From Streptomyces chartreusis (lineage in GTDB: Bacteria; Actinomycetota; Actinomycetes; Streptomycetales; Streptomycetaceae), in NCBI RefSeq assembly GCF_008704715.1, contig NZ_CP023689.1, forward strand, positions 3,410,001 through 3,474,000: a stretch of DNA of 64,000 nt. The letters are read 5' to 3'. Shown here one piece after another: positions 14,869 through 23,196 of the stretch (position 1 is its first letter; each line of letters opens with the position of its first letter). The notes below the pieces were generated by a model. That model was not told where the DNA came from. It ran no database searches and saw only the letters and a program-made list of their open reading frames with translations. The translations under genes and the position numbers were made by a program.

Positions 14869-15935
14869 AGGAGTCGACTCTCACCCGCGTACGGTGTCCC
14901 AAGGACGACTGCGCTCCGGCCACCCTGTCCCTCGACGCCTGGGACACCGCGACCCTCGGTACCGGCGAGAAGGACGTCGTCGAGGGCCTCGTCCCCTGCG
15001 AGTCCTGCGGCACCGTCTACCCGGTCGTCGCCGGCGTGCTGATCCTGGTCGACGACCTCGCGCCCTATCTCAAGGACCACCTCGGGGTGATGGTGAACCT
15101 CCCCGAGCACCGGCCCACCCCCGACATGGAGCGCTGGCTGACCGCCCGCGCCCCCGGCACCGTCGACGCCCGGCACGTCCACCGCAGCATGAAGCTCGAA
15201 GACCGTTACGTGAACGCGTTCCTGGGCTCCCACTACGACCGGCACGCCGTCGACGGGGCCACCGACGAACTCGTCGCGACCCTGCTGGCCGCGAGCGCCC
15301 CTCGCGACCTCTGGGCCACCGCGACCACCCTGTTCGACCGGGTGCGGCCCGCGAGCGCGCTCGACGTCGGCAGCAGCGTGGGCGGCCTCTCCGCGCTGCT
15401 GTCGCAGCGCGGATGCCGCACGCTCGGCATCGACACGTCGTTCCTGTCGGTACTGGCCGCACGTCGCGCCCTCCTCTCCGCACCGAGCGGGCTGGCGAGC
15501 TACCGCGCCTACAGCGAGGGCGATCTGCACGACGAGCGCCCACTGATGATCGGGGCCGACCCCCGGCATGCGGACTTCGTCGTCGGATCCGGCCTGAACC
15601 GCACGACCGGCGGCCCGTCGGACCTCACCTGCGCGGTCAACCTCATCGACCTGGTGCCGGACCCGGCCCGGCTCCTCGACATGCTCACCGCCCAGACCTC
15701 GGCGGACGGCGGCCATGTGCTGATCACCTCACCCTACGGCTGGTCCGGCGTCGCCAAGGAGCGCCGGCTCGGCGGTGCCGCGGACGAGAGCTCCGCCTCC
15801 GCGCTGCGCCGGGCGGCAGGTGAGCGAGGGCTGAAGGTGGTCTGGGAGGACGACCGCGTGCCGTGGCTCTGGCGGGACTACTCCCGCTTCTGGCGGCTGT
15901 ACTTCGTGGACGTCGTGCTGTTCGCACGAACCTGA
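14865..15935 (+). CDS. Zinc-ribbon (Trm112-like) SAM methyltransferase of the RiPP cluster
   Basis: A 356-residue fusion. Residues 1-60 form a zinc ribbon with CPKDDC (Cys11, Cys16) and CESCGTVYPVVAGVLIL (Cys45, Cys48), similar to Trm112/UPF0434 modules. The C-terminal part is a class I methyltransferase with motif I ALDVGSSVGGLSALL and acidic GIDTSFLSVLAARRAL, ending WLWRDYSRFWRLYFVDVVLF. It is the last gene of the coupled chain. A peptide substrate (N-terminus, C-terminus, or a hydroxylated/thioamide side group) is an inference from context. N-terminal methylation would protect the mature peptide from aminopeptidases. Confidence 0.85.
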   Translation: MKESTLTRVRCPKDDCAPATLSLDAWDTATLGTGEKDVVEGLVPCESCGTVYPVVAGVLILVDDLAPYLKDHLGVMVNLPEHRPTPDMERWLTARAPGTVDARHVHRSMKLEDRYVNAFLGSHYDRHAVDGATDELVATLLAASAPRDLWATATTLFDRVRPASALDVGSSVGGLSALLSQRGCRTLGIDTSFLSVLAARRALLSAPSGLASYRAYSEGDLHDERPLMIGADPRHADFVVGSGLNRTTGGPSDLTCAVNLIDLVPDPARLLDMLTAQTSADGGHVLITSPYGWSGVAKERRLGGAADESSASALRRAAGERGLKVVWEDDRVPWLWRDYSRFWRLYFVDVVLFART

Positions 15936-16257
15936 CCGTACAACCGCCGATTCCATGGCGAACCGGACCTATGCGACAGCCGGTCGCGCTCAAGGTTCCA
16001 TGCATTGGCGGTGATTGTCTTCACGTGCCGAGCGGTGGCCGGAGATCGTCGCGGTCCCGTAGGTTCTGGCATGTCCACCCCTGGTGCCGAACTGTGCCCG
16101 GGTGGCGTACGGGGGAAGCTGAGCAGCACTCGGATCCCGTCCCGGCCTGCGGCCGTGACGGTTTTCGCCGTGCTCCGCGAGAGCGGGCGAGTGGGATCAC
16201 CTCACCCGGCGGCCGGCCCCCGCCGGACTGCACGTCGATCCCTTGGAGAACGCCCGC
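15936..16257. other. Intergenic gap at right border of the RiPP cluster
   Basis: 322 bp between the methyltransferase and the glycosyltransferase genes. I see no clear hairpin terminator, tRNA or attachment-site repeat. It is moderately less GC-rich near 15950-16030 and should contain the promoter of the next gene. Confidence 0.5.
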
Positions 16258-17730
16258 TTGAACTCGGCCCCGGTACGCGCGAATTCCCGCCTGCTCGGCA
16301 AGGCTTCCCTCCGGCTGGTCCCGTTCGTCTGGACCATCGCCCTCGGTCTGTGGGGTCTGTCCCGGCAGCACAGCGTGTGGCGTGACGAGGCCGCCACCTG
16401 GCAGGTCGCACAGCGGTCCACCGGGGACATCTGGCAGATGCTCGCGCAGGTCGACGCGGTGCACGGCCTCTACTACCTGCTGATGCACGCCGTCTTCGAG
16501 TGCTTCGGCCCCGGCACCACCGCGCTGCGCCTGCCCTCCGTCCTGGCCATGGCGGTCGCGGCGGTCTGCGTGGCCGAGATCGGCCGCCGGCTGGCGGGGA
16601 TCCGGGCGGGCCTCGCGGCCGGGCTGGCGCTCGGACTGCTGCCGGCCGTGCAGTTCCATCTCCAGGAAGGACGCCCGTACGCGCTGGTCGCGGCGGGCGC
16701 CGGGATCTCGACGCTGCTGCTGGTGACCGTCCTCCAGGGACGCGGCCGTGCCGTGCACTGGCTCGGGTACGCCGGGACGGTCGCGGTGTGCGGGCTGCTG
16801 AACTGGCTGTCGCTGCTGATCCTGCCCGCGCACCTGGCGACCCTGGTGTGGACGCGGGCCCGGCGGCGGACGTGGACGGGCTGGGCGGTGGCGTCGGCGC
16901 CGGCCGTCGCCGCGGTGCTGCCGCTGATCCTGTTCAGCCGGCGCCAGTCCGAACAGGTCTCCTGGATCCCCCCGTTGACCTGGCACATGCTGATCGGCCC
17001 GGCGGTCCTGCTGGCGATCGGCGGTCTCGGGTCCCTGCTGGACCGGCCGCACACCGGGCGGCTGTCGGTCGCGGCCGTCGGGCTGCCGCTGCTGGCGGTG
17101 CCGCAACTCGGCCTGCTCGGGCTCTCCCTGGTCCGGCCGCTCTTCCTGGACCGCTACATCCTGTTCAGCATGCTGGGCCTGGCCCTGCTGATCGGCACCG
17201 CGCTGGGCTCGGCGACCCGGGCGGCCGGGCCCCGCCATCCGCGCACCTCCGCGTGGCTCGTGCCGGTCGTGGTCGCCGTCGCGTTCGTGGCGCTGCTGCC
17301 GCAGTCGCTGGCCAAGCGCTCCCCCGACAGCAGGGTGGACGACGTCCTGGCCGTCGCGACGGACGTACGGCGGCTGAAGGAGACCGGCGACGCGGTGGTC
17401 TTCGTACCGGCGGCCCGGCGCGACACCGCCCTGGTCTCCCCCGAGGCCTTCGCAGGGCTGCGGGACGTGGCGCTCGTGCGCGGCCCGGTGGCGTCGGGGA
17501 CGCTGAAGGGCGAGGAGGCGGATCCCGCGCGCATCCGGGCCGCGATGCTGGCCCAGCGGCGGATCCTGCTGGTCACCGACGTGCCCGCGGTGGCACGGGC
17601 GGTGACGGCGGAGCGCGACAAGGCGAAGACCGCCGTACTGAAGAAGCATTTCAAGGTCGTCGCGGACGTACAGGTCCGGGGCCGGCGGGTGACGGTGTAC
17701 GAGCGGATCGGGCCGCCGGAGAACACCTGA
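16258..17730 (+). CDS. GT39-type membrane glycosyltransferase (GT-C fold)
   Basis: A 490-residue integral membrane protein with 10 or more hydrophobic helices. The first extracytoplasmic loop holds WRDEAATW, the acidic DE motif of GT-C enzymes (protein O-mannosyltransferase, ArnT, arabinofuranosyltransferases), and DRYILFSM occurs before a later helix as in this superfamily. The C-terminal 130 residues form a soluble domain with VVFVPAARRDTALVSPEAF. Such enzymes move sugars from polyprenyl-phosphate carriers to cell-surface acceptors. TTG at 16258 is chosen because GGAGAA sits 7 nt upstream; TTG 16243 is in frame. It could be unrelated to the RiPP genes upstream. Confidence 0.78.
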   Translation: MNSAPVRANSRLLGKASLRLVPFVWTIALGLWGLSRQHSVWRDEAATWQVAQRSTGDIWQMLAQVDAVHGLYYLLMHAVFECFGPGTTALRLPSVLAMAVAAVCVAEIGRRLAGIRAGLAAGLALGLLPAVQFHLQEGRPYALVAAGAGISTLLLVTVLQGRGRAVHWLGYAGTVAVCGLLNWLSLLILPAHLATLVWTRARRRTWTGWAVASAPAVAAVLPLILFSRRQSEQVSWIPPLTWHMLIGPAVLLAIGGLGSLLDRPHTGRLSVAAVGLPLLAVPQLGLLGLSLVRPLFLDRYILFSMLGLALLIGTALGSATRAAGPRHPRTSAWLVPVVVAVAFVALLPQSLAKRSPDSRVDDVLAVATDVRRLKETGDAVVFVPAARRDTALVSPEAFAGLRDVALVRGPVASGTLKGEEADPARIRAAMLAQRRILLVTDVPAVARAVTAERDKAKTAVLKKHFKVVADVQVRGRRVTVYERIGPPENT

Positions 17731-17750
17731 GCGGGTTCTACGATCACTCC

Positions 17751-18500
17751 ATGAGCATCCGCTGGACCTACGCGTTCATCGACCGCCCCGCCGCGGACCT
17801 CGGCCGGGCCCAGGAGTTCTGGACCGCCGTGACGGACACCGAGCTGTCCGAACTCCGCGGTGATCAGGGCGAGTTCGCGACCCTGCTGCCCGGTGGCGGG
17901 GCGGACCCCTGCCTGAAGGTGCAGGGGGTCGACTCGGGTCCGGGCGGCGCGCATCTCGACTTCGCCGTGGACGACGTACCGGGTTTCGTGAAGTCGGCGC
18001 TCGCACAGGGCGCCGCTCTTGTCGCCGACCACGGGGACTGGGCCGTACTGCGGTCCCCCGCCGGGCAGTTGTTCTGCGCGGTGCCCTGGTACGGGGAGTC
18101 GGTACGGCCGCCCGTGGTGCGCGGCAGCCGGCTCGACCAGGTCTGTCTGGACGTACCGCCGTCCGCCCACGGAACCGAAGTCGCCTTCTGGAGCGGCCTG
18201 TTGTCCGACTGGGCGTCGGCACCCGGTTCCCGCCCCGAGTTCCACGTACTGCGGCCACCGGCCGGACTCCCGATCCGCATCCTGCTCCAACGCCTCGACG
18301 AGGACCGAACGGCCTCCGCCCACCTGGACCTGGCCTGCACGGACATCCCGACCACCCGCACCCGCCACGAGGAACTGGGCGCCACCTTCATCACCCAGGG
18401 CCCCCACTGGACGGTGATGCACGACCCGACGGGCACCACGTACTGCCTGACGGCCCGCGACCCGAAGACGGGCGGACTGCCCCGCGCCGGCGCGTCCTAG
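17751..18500 (+). CDS. VOC (glyoxalase/bleomycin-resistance) fold protein
   Basis: A 249-residue protein built of two similar VOC units (about 5-115 and 125-240). The first has WTYAFIDRPAADLGRAQEFW and HLDFAVDD, the second SRLDQVCLDVPPSAHGTEVA and HLDLACTDIPTTRTRHEELG. Metal ligands could be the conserved His/Glu in each half but the activity cannot be named. It starts 20 bp after the glycosyltransferase stop and may be cotranscribed with it. Confidence 0.85.
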   Translation: MSIRWTYAFIDRPAADLGRAQEFWTAVTDTELSELRGDQGEFATLLPGGGADPCLKVQGVDSGPGGAHLDFAVDDVPGFVKSALAQGAALVADHGDWAVLRSPAGQLFCAVPWYGESVRPPVVRGSRLDQVCLDVPPSAHGTEVAFWSGLLSDWASAPGSRPEFHVLRPPAGLPIRILLQRLDEDRTASAHLDLACTDIPTTRTRHEELGATFITQGPHWTVMHDPTGTTYCLTARDPKTGGLPRAGAS

Positions 18501-18525
18501 CGGGGCCGAGCGGCTGCCCGCTCCG

Positions 18526-18858
18526 TCACTTCCACTCCTCCACGTCCACCACCGCCGTCACCGGAATCGGTCCGTACACGTGCGGGAACTCATCGCCGCC
18601 GGGCTTCGGTGCCTCGTATCGCAGTGGTGCCTCCAGTCGGGCCGGGTCGACGACCAGCACGACGAGGTCGTCGGGGCCGTCGTAGGAGCCGTACAGGAAG
18701 GCGGCGACGGACGGGAGTTGGGCGCGGGTGGAGCAGTGGATGAAGCCCTCTTCCTTCAGGGTGCGGCCGCGGGTCGACATCTCGTACGTGCCGCGCTCGC
18801 GGGCCGCCTCCCACAGGGAGCGTTCGGTGATGTGCAGGATGTGGGTGTCTTCGGGCAT
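18526..18858 (-). CDS. DUF952-domain protein
   Basis: A 110-residue protein starting HILHITERSLWEAARERGTY (after MPEDT) with GFIHCSTRAQLP and FPHVYGPIPVTAVVDV, the blocks of DUF952, a fold related to ADP-ribosyl transferases of unknown activity. It lies 9 bp downstream of the ECF42 sigma-factor gene on the same strand and is probably cotranscribed. Confidence 0.85.
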   Translation of the reverse strand: MPEDTHILHITERSLWEAARERGTYEMSTRGRTLKEEGFIHCSTRAQLPSVAAFLYGSYDGPDDLVVLVVDPARLEAPLRYEAPKPGGDEFPHVYGPIPVTAVVDVEEWK

Positions 18859-18867
18859 GGCGTGAGG

Positions 18868-20094
18868 TTACGGCCTCAGCCGTGCCGCCCGCGCGTGCAG
18901 ATAGCGCTGTTCGGGCAGGCTCAGCGTCTTCGCGGCCGCGGCCTCGTAGGCGGCGCGCGCCTCGTCATGGGCGCCGGCCCGCTCCAGCAGATGCCCGCGG
19001 ACCGCGTCCAGGCGGTGCCCGGCACCCAGCTCGTCCTCCAGCGACGCCAGTTCGGCCAGCCCGGCACGCGGTCCGCGGGCCATGGCGACGGCGACCGCGC
19101 GGTTGAGGCGCTCGACGGGCCCGGGGACGATGCGCACCAGGACGTCGTAGAGACCGAGGATCTCCTCCCAGTCGGTCTCCTGCGCGGACGGCGCCTCGTC
19201 GTGCACGGCGGCGATGGCGGCACGGAGCTGGTACGGGCCGGCGGGCCCCCGGGTCAGGGCCCGCGTGACCAGGTCGACGCCCTCGTCGATCGCGGCCTTG
19301 TCCCAGCGCTCGCGGTCCTGTTCGTCGAGCGGGACGAGTTCGCCGTAGGGGCCGGTGCGTGCCTCGCGGCGGGCGTCGGTGAGCAGCATCAGGGCGAGCA
19401 GACCGGCCACCTCGCCGTGGTCGGGCAGCAGCCGGTGCACCTCGCGTGCCAGCCGGATCGCCTCACCGGCGAGCTCGCGCCGCGTCAGGCTCGTGCCCGA
19501 GGTGGCCGTGTAGCCCTCGTTGAAGATCAGGTACAGCGTCTGGAGGACCGCGGGCAGCCGGTTCTCCCAGTTGTCGGGGCGCCCGAAGCGCACCCCGCGG
19601 ACCTTCTGCTTGGCCCGGCTGATGCGCTGGGCCATCGTCGCCTCGGGCACCAGATACGCGCGGGCGATCTCCGCCGTGGTCAGACCGCCGACCGCGCGGA
19701 GGGTGAGGGCGATCTGCGCGGGCGGGGTCAGGTCGGGATGGCAGCTCAGGAAGAGCAGGGTCAGGGTGTCGTCCTCGCGGGGAGCGCGGTCCGCCCCGGG
19801 CGGCGGGGCCGTGAAGGCGTCCCGCGGGGCGAGCGCCGCGACCTTCTCCTCCCGGGCCCGGCGCGCCTCCTCCGCACGCAGGGCATCGGTCAGCCGACGG
19901 GAACCGACCCTGATCAGCCAGCCGCGCGGATTGTCCGGCACACCTGTGCGCGGCCACTGCTCGGCCGCCGCGAGCATGGCTTCCTGTACGGCGTCCTCGG
20001 CGAAGTCGAAGTGGCCGTACCGGCGCACCAGCGCGCCGAGGACCTGCGGCGCGTGCCGGCGCAGCAGGTCCTCGGTCTCGGGTGTGACGCTCAT
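18868..20094 (-). CDS. ECF42-type RNA polymerase sigma factor
   Basis: A 408-residue sigma factor of the long ECF42 group. Region 2 contains YGHFDFAEDAVQEAMLAAAE and DNPRGWLIRVGSRRLTDALR. Region 4 includes LTLRAVGGLTTAEIARAYLV followed by PEATMAQRISRAKQKVR. The remaining 200 residues form a TPR-like C-terminal extension characteristic of ECF42 and required in studied members in place of an anti-sigma factor. The gene immediately upstream encodes a DGPF/YCII protein, the invariant ECF42 partner. Target genes normally include the DGPF gene itself. Confidence 0.92.
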   Translation of the reverse strand: MSVTPETEDLLRRHAPQVLGALVRRYGHFDFAEDAVQEAMLAAAEQWPRTGVPDNPRGWLIRVGSRRLTDALRAEEARRAREEKVAALAPRDAFTAPPPGADRAPREDDTLTLLFLSCHPDLTPPAQIALTLRAVGGLTTAEIARAYLVPEATMAQRISRAKQKVRGVRFGRPDNWENRLPAVLQTLYLIFNEGYTATSGTSLTRRELAGEAIRLAREVHRLLPDHGEVAGLLALMLLTDARREARTGPYGELVPLDEQDRERWDKAAIDEGVDLVTRALTRGPAGPYQLRAAIAAVHDEAPSAQETDWEEILGLYDVLVRIVPGPVERLNRAVAVAMARGPRAGLAELASLEDELGAGHRLDAVRGHLLERAGAHDEARAAYEAAAAKTLSLPEQRYLHARAARLRP

Positions 20095-20125
20095 GTACGG
20101 CTCGGTGTGCGACTTGTCGTACGGC

Positions 20126-20542
20126 TCAGTCGATGTCAGCCGGGGCCTCGCCGATGGGCCGGATCACCACCGGGTACACGGGGGCCCCGGCGGGCTGGGG
20201 GCACTGCAGGACGCGCTCGGCGATCTCGGTGACCCGCTCCAGACTCGCGCAGTCCAGCACCCAGTAACCGGCCATCAGCTCCTTGGTCTCGCTGTACGGT
20301 CCGTCGGTGATCACCGACTTGCCGTCGTCGCCCAGGGTGACGTGCCGCGTCTTCGCGGGCTCGACCAGTCCCTGTGCGTCGATCATCTCGCCGCTCTCGG
20401 CGAGGTCGTCGTTGATGGCGCCCATATGGGCGAACATCGCCTGGATGTCCTCCTGGCTCCAGGCCACGGACCCCTCGGATCCCTTGCCCTGCATCGCTTC
20501 GTAGTCCGCCTGCGTGCCCTGCACCATGACCAGGTACTTCAT
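20126..20542 (-). CDS. DGPF/YCII-domain protein paired with ECF42
   Basis: A 138-residue protein beginning MKYLVMVQGTQADYEAMQ with VITDGPYSETKELMAGYWVL: the DGPY box is the family hallmark. It precedes the sigma-factor gene by 31 bp on the same strand. DGPF proteins are encoded next to ECF42 sigma factors in most actinobacteria; the biochemical role is unknown. Confidence 0.9.
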   Translation of the reverse strand: MKYLVMVQGTQADYEAMQGKGSEGSVAWSQEDIQAMFAHMGAINDDLAESGEMIDAQGLVEPAKTRHVTLGDDGKSVITDGPYSETKELMAGYWVLDCASLERVTEIAERVLQCPQPAGAPVYPVVIRPIGEAPADID

Positions 20543-20636
20543 CAGTCCGCTCCTTCGCTTGCGTCGGCTCGGGCCACCCTCGGGGGCGGCTCTCACAGGG
20601 GACGTCGGAGCCGGGCCGGGATTCTCGACATGGGGT

Positions 20637-20861
20637 TCAGGAATTTTTCGCGGCGGCCGTTCCGGGCTGCTCGGGCTCCTCGTCGGGCCCGGGCCGCTCC
20701 TCGTGCTCGGCGGCGCCTTCGTCGACGTAGGTGGCGCACTCGGGATTCCGGCACGGGCCGCCCACCCAGGTGGGGACCCAGGCGCCCAGTGTCTTGTGGC
20801 GCTTGACGACCGTGTCGACGGGCTGTCCGCAGTCGGGACAGACGTGCTCTTGGCTGCCCAT
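20637..20861 (-). CDS. Small zinc-ribbon protein
   Basis: A 74-residue protein with CPDCGQPVDTVVKRHKTLG (Cys8, Cys11) and GGPCRNPEC (Cys37, Cys42) that can form one four-cysteine zinc site, followed by an acidic Glu/Pro-rich tail. The family is common in Streptomyces but not functionally described, as far as I know. The ATG at 20861 lies 24 bp after the reductase stop on the same strand. Confidence 0.75.
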   Translation of the reverse strand: MGSQEHVCPDCGQPVDTVVKRHKTLGAWVPTWVGGPCRNPECATYVDEGAAEHEERPGPDEEPEQPGTAAAKNS

Positions 20862-20887
20862 GTCCTCAGAGTAGGGCGGGTCAGGGC

Positions 20888-21472
20888 TCAGCGCTTCCTG
20901 CTGTACGTACGAACCACGGCGCCGTTGCCGAACGCGCGCACCTCCTCGTGGACGAACTCCGTGACGGCGAAGTCCGAGCCGAACATCGGCATGCCGCTGC
21001 CGTACACGACGGGGTAGGTCTTGATGACGAGTTCGTCGATCTCGTCGAACAGCACGCCGGCGAGCTGCGAGCCGCCGCACAGGTAGATGCCCAACTCGCC
21101 GTCCTCCGCCTTCAGCTCGCGGACCTTGCCGACCACGTCGTCGGCGACGATCTCGACCTGCGGGTCGGGCGACTCGGTCAGGGTGCGCGAGGCGACGTAC
21201 TGGCGCAGATGGGCGTAGGGGCTGGTGACGCCCTCCTTCAAGGCCAGGTCGTAGCTGCTGCGGCCCTGGATGACCGTGTCGAACCGCCGGTTGGGCAGGT
21301 CGTCGAAGCCGAGGGCGCGCCGGCCGGGGGTCGACACGGTCTCCGGGTGGTCGGTCTTGAGGAACTCAAGGAACTCCTCGTCGACGAAGCGGTACATCGA
21401 TGTGGCATCGCCGCCCGGGTCCCCGATGAAGCCGTCGATCGAGCAGGCGATGAAGTAGGTGAGCTTTCGCAA
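20888..21472 (-). CDS. Dihydrofolate-reductase-fold (RibD_C/YwjB-like) reductase
   Basis: A 194-residue protein of the RibD C-terminal/DHFR-like family: LTYFIACSIDGFIGDPGGD at the start, VIQGRSSYDLAL in the middle and IYLCGGSQLAGVLFDEIDEL toward the end, which would bind NADPH. It is probably an oxidoreductase of unknown substrate. A TTG at 21472 with AAAAGAGA upstream is preferred because the domain begins right after it; an in-frame TTG at 21502 would overlap the repeat array at 21507. It is divergent from a TetR gene, suggesting that TetR controls it. Confidence 0.85.
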   Translation of the reverse strand: MRKLTYFIACSIDGFIGDPGGDATSMYRFVDEEFLEFLKTDHPETVSTPGRRALGFDDLPNRRFDTVIQGRSSYDLALKEGVTSPYAHLRQYVASRTLTESPDPQVEIVADDVVGKVRELKAEDGELGIYLCGGSQLAGVLFDEIDELVIKTYPVVYGSGMPMFGSDFAVTEFVHEEVRAFGNGAVVRTYSRKR

Positions 21473-21506
21473 GCCGGTCTCTTTTCGTAGGGTGTCGCAC
21501 AACCAC

Positions 21507-21548
21507 TTCGGTTGTAGTGCTTCAGTTGTAGTACTTCGCTTGTAGTGG
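21507..21548. repeat. Three tandem 14-bp repeats: putative TetR operator array
   Basis: Contiguous copies ttcggttgtagtgc (21507-21520), ttcagttgtagtac (21521-21534) and ttcgcttgtagtgg (21535-21548), sharing TTCnnTTGTAGTnn. An outer inverted pair caaccact (21500-21507) and agtggttg (21544-21551) frames them. The array lies between the reductase start and the TetR start, where an autoregulatory operator would be. Confidence 0.75.
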
Positions 21549-21597
21549 TTGCAAGTGCTTTTCCTGGAACGGCTGGAAGTGAGAGAGGGGATTCCGA

Positions 21598-22188
21598 ATG
21601 GCGGGCAATCCGGAACGCCGGGCCGCCCTCGTCGACGCGGGTGTCGAGGTGCTCGCTCGTCAGGGGGCGCGCGGGCTGACGTTCCGCGCGGTGGACGCCG
21701 AGGCGGGGGTGCCGGTCGGCACCGCCTCCAACTACTTCACCGGGCGCGACGACCTGCTCCGGCAGATCGACACCCGGCTGCATGTGAGGCTCGCGCCCGA
21801 CCCGGACGTGATCGCCGGGCTGCTGGCCCGGCCCAAGGACCGCTCCCTGGTCACCGCCTTCATGCACGACCTGATGGCACGCGCGACCCGCGACCGCACG
21901 GGCTATCTGGCCATGCTGGAGATGCGCCTCGAGGCCTCCCGCCACCCCGAGCTGCGCTCCTCCTTCACCAAGTCGGTGCGCGGCGACCTCGACGAGGCCA
22001 TCGAGTTCCATCGCGGCGCCGGGCTGCCCGGCGGCGACGAGGTCGTCACCGTCCTGTACCTCGCGATGCTCGGACTGCTCCTGGAGCATCTGACCCTGCC
22101 GGACGTGCTGGAGGGCGTACTGCCGGGAGTGGGCGTACCGGACGGGCTGGTGGAGCGGATCGCGGAGACGATCGTGCCGGAGAAGTAG
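21598..22188 (+). CDS. TetR-family transcriptional regulator
   Basis: A 196-residue regulator. The N-terminal helix-turn-helix reads RRAALVDAGVEVLARQGARG and LTFRAVDAEAGVPVGTASNY with FTGRDDLL, and the C-terminal ligand domain contains FMHDLMARATRDRTGYLAML. The ATG at 21598 follows GAGAGAGGGGA. Divergent orientation from the reductase gene and the 14-mer array between them suggest that it represses both. The ligand is unknown. Confidence 0.92.
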   Translation: MAGNPERRAALVDAGVEVLARQGARGLTFRAVDAEAGVPVGTASNYFTGRDDLLRQIDTRLHVRLAPDPDVIAGLLARPKDRSLVTAFMHDLMARATRDRTGYLAMLEMRLEASRHPELRSSFTKSVRGDLDEAIEFHRGAGLPGGDEVVTVLYLAMLGLLLEHLTLPDVLEGVLPGVGVPDGLVERIAETIVPEK

Positions 22189-22253
22189 CCGCGGGTACGG
22201 CAGGTTTCGCGGCGATGGCCGGTCAGCTCCGCGGGCTCACCGGTGGTGGTGGG

Positions 22254-22847
22254 TCAGCCCTGCGGCTCGCGCCACATCGGCCACATCTGCGGGCCGTCCG
22301 GGAGGTCGAGGGGGCTGCCCTTGAGGGCGAAGCCGAGCCGCTCGTACAGGTGCCTGCTGCGGGCGCTGCTCGCCTCCAGGTAGGCGGCCACGCCCTCCTG
22401 GTCGCAGCGGTCGAGGACGGACGTGATGAGCGCGGTGCCGAGCCCCTCGCCCTGCCGCTCGGGCGCGGTGCCGATCATCCACAGGTACTCGTGGGCCTCG
22501 CCCTCCGGGTGGATGGCGGCCGTCAGCCGGCCTATCTGCTCGACGCGCTCGTTGGCCGGATCGACGGCCTCACGCAGCTGGACCGGGCCTTCGTCGTCCT
22601 GCCCGTGCGCCTCGGCGGGCACGGACATCCACAGCGCGCACGCCGTGCCGTCCTCGGTGACGTCTATCCGGCCGTGGGCGAGCACGATGTCGGTGAAGGC
22701 CGCCATCAGCCTGGGGTGCGTGGTGCGGCGGTGCTCGTCGCCCGGGAACACCCAGCCGCTGACCGGGTCGTCCTGGAAGGCCGCGTCCAGCAGCCGTACG
22801 ACCAGCTCCCGGTCCTCCTCGCCCGCCGACCGGATCGCGACGCCCAT
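22254..22847 (-). CDS. GNAT-family N-acetyltransferase
   Basis: A 197-residue protein starting MGVAIRSAGEEDRELVVRLL. The acetyl-CoA site is YLWMIGTAPERQGEGLGTAL, with the RQGEGLGT loop as the pyrophosphate-binding Q/RxxGxG/A motif, followed by AAYLEASSARSRHLYERLGF, the usual C-terminal GNAT signature. The acceptor is unknown. It is a single gene with a 350-bp gap upstream. Confidence 0.88.
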   Translation of the reverse strand: MGVAIRSAGEEDRELVVRLLDAAFQDDPVSGWVFPGDEHRRTTHPRLMAAFTDIVLAHGRIDVTEDGTACALWMSVPAEAHGQDDEGPVQLREAVDPANERVEQIGRLTAAIHPEGEAHEYLWMIGTAPERQGEGLGTALITSVLDRCDQEGVAAYLEASSARSRHLYERLGFALKGSPLDLPDGPQMWPMWREPQG

Positions 22848-23196
22848 GATGTGTACCCGCCCCTTCGTCTCAACCGGCCTTGATCGTAGGGCGAACGGTG
22901 GGAACAAGGCGTCCGGGGCGGCATTTTGACGAGATCCGGCCGTCACGGCGAGATCCGGCCGCGCTTCGGTACGAAAGAACGGGCCCCGCACACCGTGGGG
23001 ATGTGCGGGACCCGCCGGTCCGAAGCCGCCGGACGGCCGTACGGGGTCAGGAACCGTACGGCCCCGGTGCTCCGGAGTCGCTACGACCGCCGGCTTCCGC
23101 GCCCTTGACGAGCACGGTCGTCGACCGCCGCGGTGTCACGGGGTACGGCCGTCGCCCGCCGTTTCGCACAGTAACGGCAGGCGGCCGCCGCAGCCC
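22848..23196. other. Intergenic gap with two hairpins and a 13-bp direct repeat
   Basis: 349 bp upstream of the GNAT gene and downstream of the polyprenyl synthase gene (minus strand). Direct repeats cgagatccggccg occur at 22930-22942 and 22949-22961. Hairpins at 22981-23013 (12-bp arms, one mismatch) and 23035-23063 (10-bp perfect arms ggccgtacgg) could terminate the minus-strand transcript from the encapsulin/synthase genes. No gene is seen. Confidence 0.6.

Noticed and set aside
10567..15935. Interpretation as a thiopeptide, linear azole or bottromycin-type cluster
   Set aside because: The core has no Cys, Ser or Thr, and no dehydrogenase, LanB-like or radical methylase genes are present.
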